A DNA stretch of 9,018 nucleotides from NCBI GenBank assembly GCA_002291845.1, contig DBAU01000023.1, forward strand, positions 1 through 9,018, read 5' to 3'. Shown in pieces: positions 6,040 to 9,018 of the stretch (positions within the stretch are counted from its first letter, which is position 1; the number at the start of each line of letters is the position of its first letter). The translations under genes and the position numbers were made by a program. The notes below the pieces were generated by a model. That model was not told the origin of the DNA. It was given only the letters and a program-made list of their open reading frames with translations, and searched no databases. This DNA comes from Alphaproteobacteria bacterium UBA1002 (lineage in GTDB: Bacteria > Pseudomonadota > Alphaproteobacteria > Rickettsiales > UBA998).

Positions 6040-7437
6040 ATGGCAGACGCATTTGACGTAGTGATTATTGGGGGCGGTCCGGGCGGGTATGTCGCGGCCA
6101 TTCGTGCTTCACAGCTCGGCATGAAAACCGCGGTGATTGAGCGGGAGCATCTGGGGGGCATCTGCCTCAACTGGGGCTGCATCCCGACCAAGGCGCTACT
6201 ACGCGCGTCGGAGATCAACCATCTGCTGCACTCACTGGATGCGTATGGCTTCTCGGCCGACAATATTCAGTTCGACTTCAAGAAGGTCATTGCCCGCTCG
6301 CGTGCGGTGTCCGGCCAATTGACCAAAGGCGTCACCGGCCTGATGAAAAAGAACAAGGTCACCGTCTATGACGGCCATGGCAAACTCGTCGGCAAGGGCA
6401 AGCTGACGGTGGAGAAGGACGGTAAGAAAGTGGCCGACCTGGAAGCGAAGCACATCATCATCGCTACGGGTGCGCGGGCGCGGGTGCTGCCGGGGCTGGA
6501 GCCGGATGGCAAGCTGGTATGGACCTACCGCGAGGCGATGGTGCCCGAGGAAATGCCAAAGTCGCTGCTCGTCGTCGGCTCTGGGGCCATCGGCTCCGAG
6601 TTTGCGAGCTTCTACCTCAACATGGGCGCCGACGTGACGCTGGTGGAAGTGCAGGAGCGCATCCTGCCGGTGGAGGATGAGGAGATTTCCAAGTTCGCCC
6701 AGAAGCAGTTTGAGAAGCAGGGCATGAAGGTGCGCACCAAGACCGTGCTGAAAGCCATGAAGAAGGGCAAGAACAACGTCACCTGCACGCTTGAGAGTGG
6801 CGGCAAGACGGAAGAGGTGACGGTGGACCGTGTGATTCTCGCGGTGGGCATTGTCGCCAATACGGAGAATCTCGGCCTCGAGAACACTAAGGTGAAGGTA
6901 GACAAAGGACAGATCGTGGTGAACGATTACCTTGCCACTGACGAGCCGGGCGTTTACGCCATCGGCGATGTGGCGGGCGCACCGTGGCTAGCCCACAAAG
7001 CTTCCCATGAGGGCATCATCTGCATCGAGAAAATCGCCGGACAGAAAGACGTCCATCCGATGAAAAAGGAAAACATCCCCGGCTGTACCTATTGCCGTCC
7101 GCAGATCGCCTCCGTTGGCCTCACCGAAGCCGCTGCCAAGGCGAAAGGCTACAAGGTAAAGGTTGGCCGCTTCAGCTTTATGGGTAATGGCAAGGCGATT
7201 GCCCTGGGCGAGCCGGATGGGCTGGTGAAAACCGTGTTTGATGAGAAAACGGGTGAGCTGCTCGGCGCGCACATGATCGGCGCGGAAGTCACCGAGATGA
7301 TTCAGGGTTTCGTCATCGGCAAAACGCTCGAGACGACGGAAGCAGAGTTGATGCACACCATCTTCCCGCACCCGACCTTATCGGAGATGATGCACGAGTC
7401 CACGCTCGATGCCTACGGCAAGGTGATTCACATGTAG
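6040..7437 (+). CDS. lpd: Dihydrolipoyl dehydrogenase, E3 of the pyruvate dehydrogenase complex
   Basis: FAD flavoprotein that reoxidises dihydrolipoyl-E2 and reduces NAD+. The 465-aa product has the usual length and all hallmarks: the N-terminal FAD-binding GGGPGG at 11-16, the redox disulfide Cys42/Cys47 in GGICLNWGCIPTK, the NAD-binding GSGAIG at 180-185, the second flavin motif YAIGDVAG (Asp310), and the C-terminal dimer-interface catalytic pair His444 and Glu449 in HPTLSEMMHE. There is no N-terminal lipoyl domain, unlike some bacterial E3 proteins. GGAG at 6030-6033 lies six bases before the ATG. The 104-base gap after pdhC, with two palindromes, is the widest between pdhB and lpd, so E3 may be expressed at a different level from E1/E2. 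The enzyme may also serve 2-oxoglutarate dehydrogenase and glycine cleavage, but that cannot be judged here. Confidence 0.97.
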   Translation: MADAFDVVIIGGGPGGYVAAIRASQLGMKTAVIEREHLGGICLNWGCIPTKALLRASEINHLLHSLDAYGFSADNIQFDFKKVIARSRAVSGQLTKGVTGLMKKNKVTVYDGHGKLVGKGKLTVEKDGKKVADLEAKHIIIATGARARVLPGLEPDGKLVWTYREAMVPEEMPKSLLVVGSGAIGSEFASFYLNMGADVTLVEVQERILPVEDEEISKFAQKQFEKQGMKVRTKTVLKAMKKGKNNVTCTLESGGKTEEVTVDRVILAVGIVANTENLGLENTKVKVDKGQIVVNDYLATDEPGVYAIGDVAGAPWLAHKASHEGIICIEKIAGQKDVHPMKKENIPGCTYCRPQIASVGLTEAAAKAKGYKVKVGRFSFMGNGKAIALGEPDGLVKTVFDEKTGELLGAHMIGAEVTEMIQGFVIGKTLETTEAELMHTIFPHPTLSEMMHESTLDAYGKVIHM

Positions 7438-7459
7438 TAAGGGAAGGGAGTGCTCAGGC

Positions 7460-7903
7460 TCACCGACCTGCCGCATGCCCAGGCTGCTCGTAGCGGGAGG
7501 GCGGTAATTTCTCAAGGATCGCTGCCGTTTCCTCGGGAGTGAAGTCCAGGACTGCTCCATCCAGCCCCTTGCGCTCATGTACGGTATTATTGAGCAGCGC
7601 ATTCAATTTATTGAGAGCGCCAACATCATGAGCAGTAAATCCCGCTCTGATGCTATCAATGACCACTTTACCCTTGTCATTCAGGACGAGGCCGAGTGAG
7701 ACGCTGTCTTTGTCTGCGCCCAGATACTCTTGCAGCCTTTTTACCTGTTGAAAAAAAGCATTACCTGGTTGGATTTTCTGCCCGCCGGACATCCATTCAA
7801 ATTCAACATAAGGCATGGCGGCGGCGAGCAAGGCGAGAGAAGCCGCCTGCGTATCATAGCGACTGCGTGGCTGCTCAAAAGTGAAAGTGGTCATGGTGCG
7901 CAT
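7460..7903 (-). CDS. Protein of unknown function, 147 aa
   Basis: I do not recognise a family. The product (start MRTMTTFTFEQPRSRYDTQAA) is soluble-looking, with no signal peptide or membrane segment. A helical Ala/Leu-rich stretch (ASLALLAAAM) leads into a mixed middle part containing LQEYLGADKDSVSLGLVLNDKGKVVIDSIRAGF. The tail has TPEETAAILEKLPPSRYEQPGHA. The frame is open further upstream to a GTG at 7936, but the ATG at 7903 is preferred because GGAG lies six bases before it; another ATG at 7894 is possible. Its 3' end faces that of lpd with 22 bases between them, and no clear bidirectional terminator is visible there. It is divergent from the small gene at 8020. A clear ribosome binding site and an uninterrupted frame argue that it is real; function is unknown. 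Confidence 0.65.
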   Translation of the reverse strand: MRTMTTFTFEQPRSRYDTQAASLALLAAAMPYVEFEWMSGGQKIQPGNAFFQQVKRLQEYLGADKDSVSLGLVLNDKGKVVIDSIRAGFTAHDVGALNKLNALLNNTVHERKGLDGAVLDFTPEETAAILEKLPPSRYEQPGHAAGR

Positions 7904-7909
7904 GATAAA

Positions 7910-7913
7910 CTCC
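7910..7913 (-). promoter_or_regulatory. Ribosome binding site deciding the start at 7903
   Basis: On the minus strand GGAG is six bases before the ATG at 7903. The upstream GTG at 7936 has no comparable site, so the shorter reading of this gene is favoured. Confidence 0.6.
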
Positions 7914-8006
7914 ATTAAGATACGTAAACATAGCACCAGAATGTTAACCTTTTGTGACGTCCTGCATTGTGTAAAGGTCTGTTTTGCGGTACATAAGGAC
8001 CTTCAC

Positions 8007-8012
8007 GGAAAG
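8007..8012 (+). promoter_or_regulatory. Ribosome binding site of the 83-aa gene
   Basis: GGAAAG sits seven bases before the ATG at 8020. It supports that start over the in-frame TTG at 7984, which lacks a suitable site. Confidence 0.5.
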
Positions 8013-8019
8013 AAATGCC

Positions 8020-8271
8020 ATGTTCCTAGACGATACGCTTGAAGAGCAAAAACTTTGTGACAAGGCGCAGGCCGTTGCGGGGAGGGAATATCGCCAGCTC
8101 CGCGCCCTCATGCTCACGGGGGATGCCTCCGACATTGCTTCCGCTGAAGCGCGGCTGAGGAATGAGCTCCCTGAGGAAATGGCGAATGATCTATCATTTG
8201 AACGCTTATTGCGCGCCATGGAGCGTGAGGTTGCCCGCGTCAGTGAGCAGGACATCGCCATCGAGGCGTAA
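8020..8271 (+). CDS. Small helical protein of unknown function, 83 aa
   Basis: I do not recognise a family. The product starts MFLDDTLEEQKLCDKAQAVAGREYRQL and is strongly charged, rich in Glu, Arg, Ala and Leu, and predicted by eye to be almost all helix. It has no signal peptide or membrane segment and only one Cys. The central RALMLTGDASDIASAEARLRNELPEEMANDL suggests two helices separated by a turn, and the C-terminal part (LSFERLLRAMEREVARVSEQDI) continues the helix. The start is set by GGAAAG upstream of the ATG. The gene stands alone: a divergent unknown gene lies on its left and COQ9 converges on it from the right, 53 bases away. A role as a small cytoplasmic adaptor or regulator would be a guess only. 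Codon use resembles the surrounding genes, supporting a real gene. Confidence 0.62.
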   Translation: MFLDDTLEEQKLCDKAQAVAGREYRQLRALMLTGDASDIASAEARLRNELPEEMANDLSFERLLRAMEREVARVSEQDIAIEA

Positions 8272-8293
8272 GCGCTACTTGTTAGTGATTTCT

Positions 8294-8321
8294 CGTCGCC
8301 GTTGGCTTTCCCGGAACGACG
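8294..8321. terminator. Weak hairpin between convergent genes
   Basis: CGTCG at 8294-8298 pairs with CGACG at 8317-8321, and CCG at 8299-8301 can pair with CGG at 8312-8314 inside it. It lies in the 53-base gap where two genes converge, the expected place for a bidirectional terminator. No good T-run follows on either strand, so the call is tentative. Confidence 0.25.
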
Positions 8322-8324
8322 CTA

Positions 8325-8957
8325 TTAAAACCAGCGCATGCCTGTTTTCATTTGGGGAGCCAGATCGCTGAACCACTGCCCAGCCTGTGCTTTCCATTTT
8401 TGAATCTGCATGACATTCTCAATACGACGCTCCAGGAATGCCCAGCTGTCTGCATGGCTATCTGAGGTGTCGCTGAGCCAATAGAGCAGGGTACTCGTCT
8501 GCACTTTGGCCAGCAGTAGCCGTTTCGTATAAAAATTAAAGTCGGTAGATGTGTCACCCGCGGCGCGCCACATGGCATCCACCGTACGGTACAGCAAGGC
8601 AAGGGCTTGCGGTGCACGGGTCGGCAGCGCGAAATGCGCTACCGCGCGTCGTTCTGCTTCTTTGTACGGCTCCATCGCTTCCAGCCGTGCACGCACGGCG
8701 GCGGCAATACGCTGGCGAATCTTCATACGAGGCAGTTCAATGGTTGCCAGATGATCCAGCATGCGCCGGTCCATCTCTTGAGAAAAATAATCCAGCATAT
8801 CCTCCACGCCACGCGGAAACAGGCGGTGCAGCGCCGCAGTGTCCTGACCGCATTGGTGGGCGGCACGCTCTAGGGTCCGGAGATTCCAGCCCTCAAAAGG
8901 CACCAAGGATAGCGTGGCCTCAAGCAGGGCCGTACGTAGGGGAGAGGTCTCTAACAT
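8325..8957 (-). CDS. COQ9-family ubiquinone biosynthesis protein
   Basis: The 210-aa product matches the alphaproteobacterial COQ9 family. The N-terminal half is a TetR-like helical fold (LRTALLEATLSLVPFEGWNLRTLERAAHQCG, then LFPRGVEDMLDYFSQEMDRRMLDHL). The C-terminal half carries the diagnostic DFNFYTKRLLLAKVQTSTLLYWLSDTSDSHADSWAFLERRIENVMQIQKWK. Eukaryotic COQ9 is a lipid-binding partner of the COQ7 hydroxylase in ubiquinone synthesis; bacterial members are thought to serve the same pathway, though this is less studied. Despite the TetR-like fold, a DNA-binding regulator is unlikely because the C-terminal COQ9 signature is present. The ATG at 8957 has no clear ribosome binding site upstream, but it gives the expected family start, so it is kept. 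The gene converges with the small gene on its left. What lies upstream is cut off by the window edge. Confidence 0.88.
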   Translation of the reverse strand: MLETSPLRTALLEATLSLVPFEGWNLRTLERAAHQCGQDTAALHRLFPRGVEDMLDYFSQEMDRRMLDHLATIELPRMKIRQRIAAAVRARLEAMEPYKEAERRAVAHFALPTRAPQALALLYRTVDAMWRAAGDTSTDFNFYTKRLLLAKVQTSTLLYWLSDTSDSHADSWAFLERRIENVMQIQKWKAQAGQWFSDLAPQMKTGMRWF

Positions 8958-9018
8958 AGCGTTGAATATAAGGCGTCTGCGCGTCGGATGCCAGTGCCGA
9001 TACTTATAACCCGCGACC
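8958..9018. other. Upstream region of the COQ9 gene, cut by the window edge
   Basis: These 61 bases contain A+T-rich patches (TTGAATATAAGG near 8962 and ATACTTATAAC near 9000) that could belong to promoters on either strand. No gene, tRNA or clear hexamer pair can be assigned within the visible part. Confidence 0.3.

Larger units (their letters stand above)
7904..8019. other. Divergent intergenic region
   Basis: This A+T-richer stretch separates two genes transcribed away from each other, so it should hold a promoter for each. On the plus strand TTGTGT at 7967-7972 and TACATA at 7990-7995, 17 bases apart, are weak -35/-10 candidates for the gene at 8020. A GACGTC palindrome lies at about 7956-7961. 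No convincing minus-strand promoter pair was found by eye. Confidence 0.3.

Noticed and set aside
7438..7459. Possible bidirectional terminator between lpd and the convergent unknown gene
   Set aside because: The 22 bases are purine-rich with no stable inverted repeat and no T-run.
7984..8019. TTG-initiated extension of the 83-aa protein
   Set aside because: TTG is a rare start, no ribosome binding site is positioned for it, and the ATG at 8020 has one.
8549..8959. Plus-strand open frames opposite the COQ9 gene
   Set aside because: The minus-strand reading carries the diagnostic COQ9 C-terminal signature. The plus-strand translations are low-complexity and resemble no protein I know.

Overview
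The window reads as a chromosomal segment of a bacterium with moderately high G+C, most likely an alphaproteobacterium. The reasons are the gene order enolase, FtsB-like septum protein, pyruvate dehydrogenase E1 alpha and E1 beta, an E2/E3 pair of alphaproteobacterial/mitochondrial type, and a COQ9-family gene, a family whose bacterial members are essentially alphaproteobacterial. No finer placement is possible by eye. PdhB lacks the N-terminal lipoyl domain found in many Rhizobiales, Caulobacterales and Rhodobacterales, which hints at a different branch of the class.

Bases 1-7437 form one co-directional (+) block of central carbon metabolism: eno (47-1330), an ftsB/divIC-like gene (1391-1690), pdhA (1894-2907), pdhB (2920-3906), a secreted SIMPL/DUF541 protein that overlaps the pdhB stop (3906-4622), pdhC (4646-5935) and lpd (6040-7437). 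Enolase makes phosphoenolpyruvate, the precursor of pyruvate. PdhA/PdhB decarboxylate pyruvate, PdhC transfers the acetyl group to CoA through a single visible lipoyl domain, and Lpd reoxidises the lipoyl group with NAD+. The two unexpected members are the small divisome protein, a common neighbour in this class, and the periplasmic SIMPL protein wedged between E1 beta and E2. A gap of about 200 bases before pdhA is the only likely place for an internal promoter. The 104-base gap before lpd carries two related palindromes.

Bases 7438-9018 hold smaller genes. A 147-aa protein of unknown function lies on the minus strand, convergent with lpd. An 83-aa helical protein of unknown function is divergent from it. 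A COQ9-family ubiquinone-biosynthesis gene is on the minus strand, with its start near the right edge.

No rRNA, tRNA, CRISPR array, insertion sequence, prophage gene or integration site was seen. The region looks like ordinary housekeeping chromosome. The most notable points are the SIMPL gene inside the pdh operon, the palindrome pair in the lpd leader, and the two unrecognised small genes.
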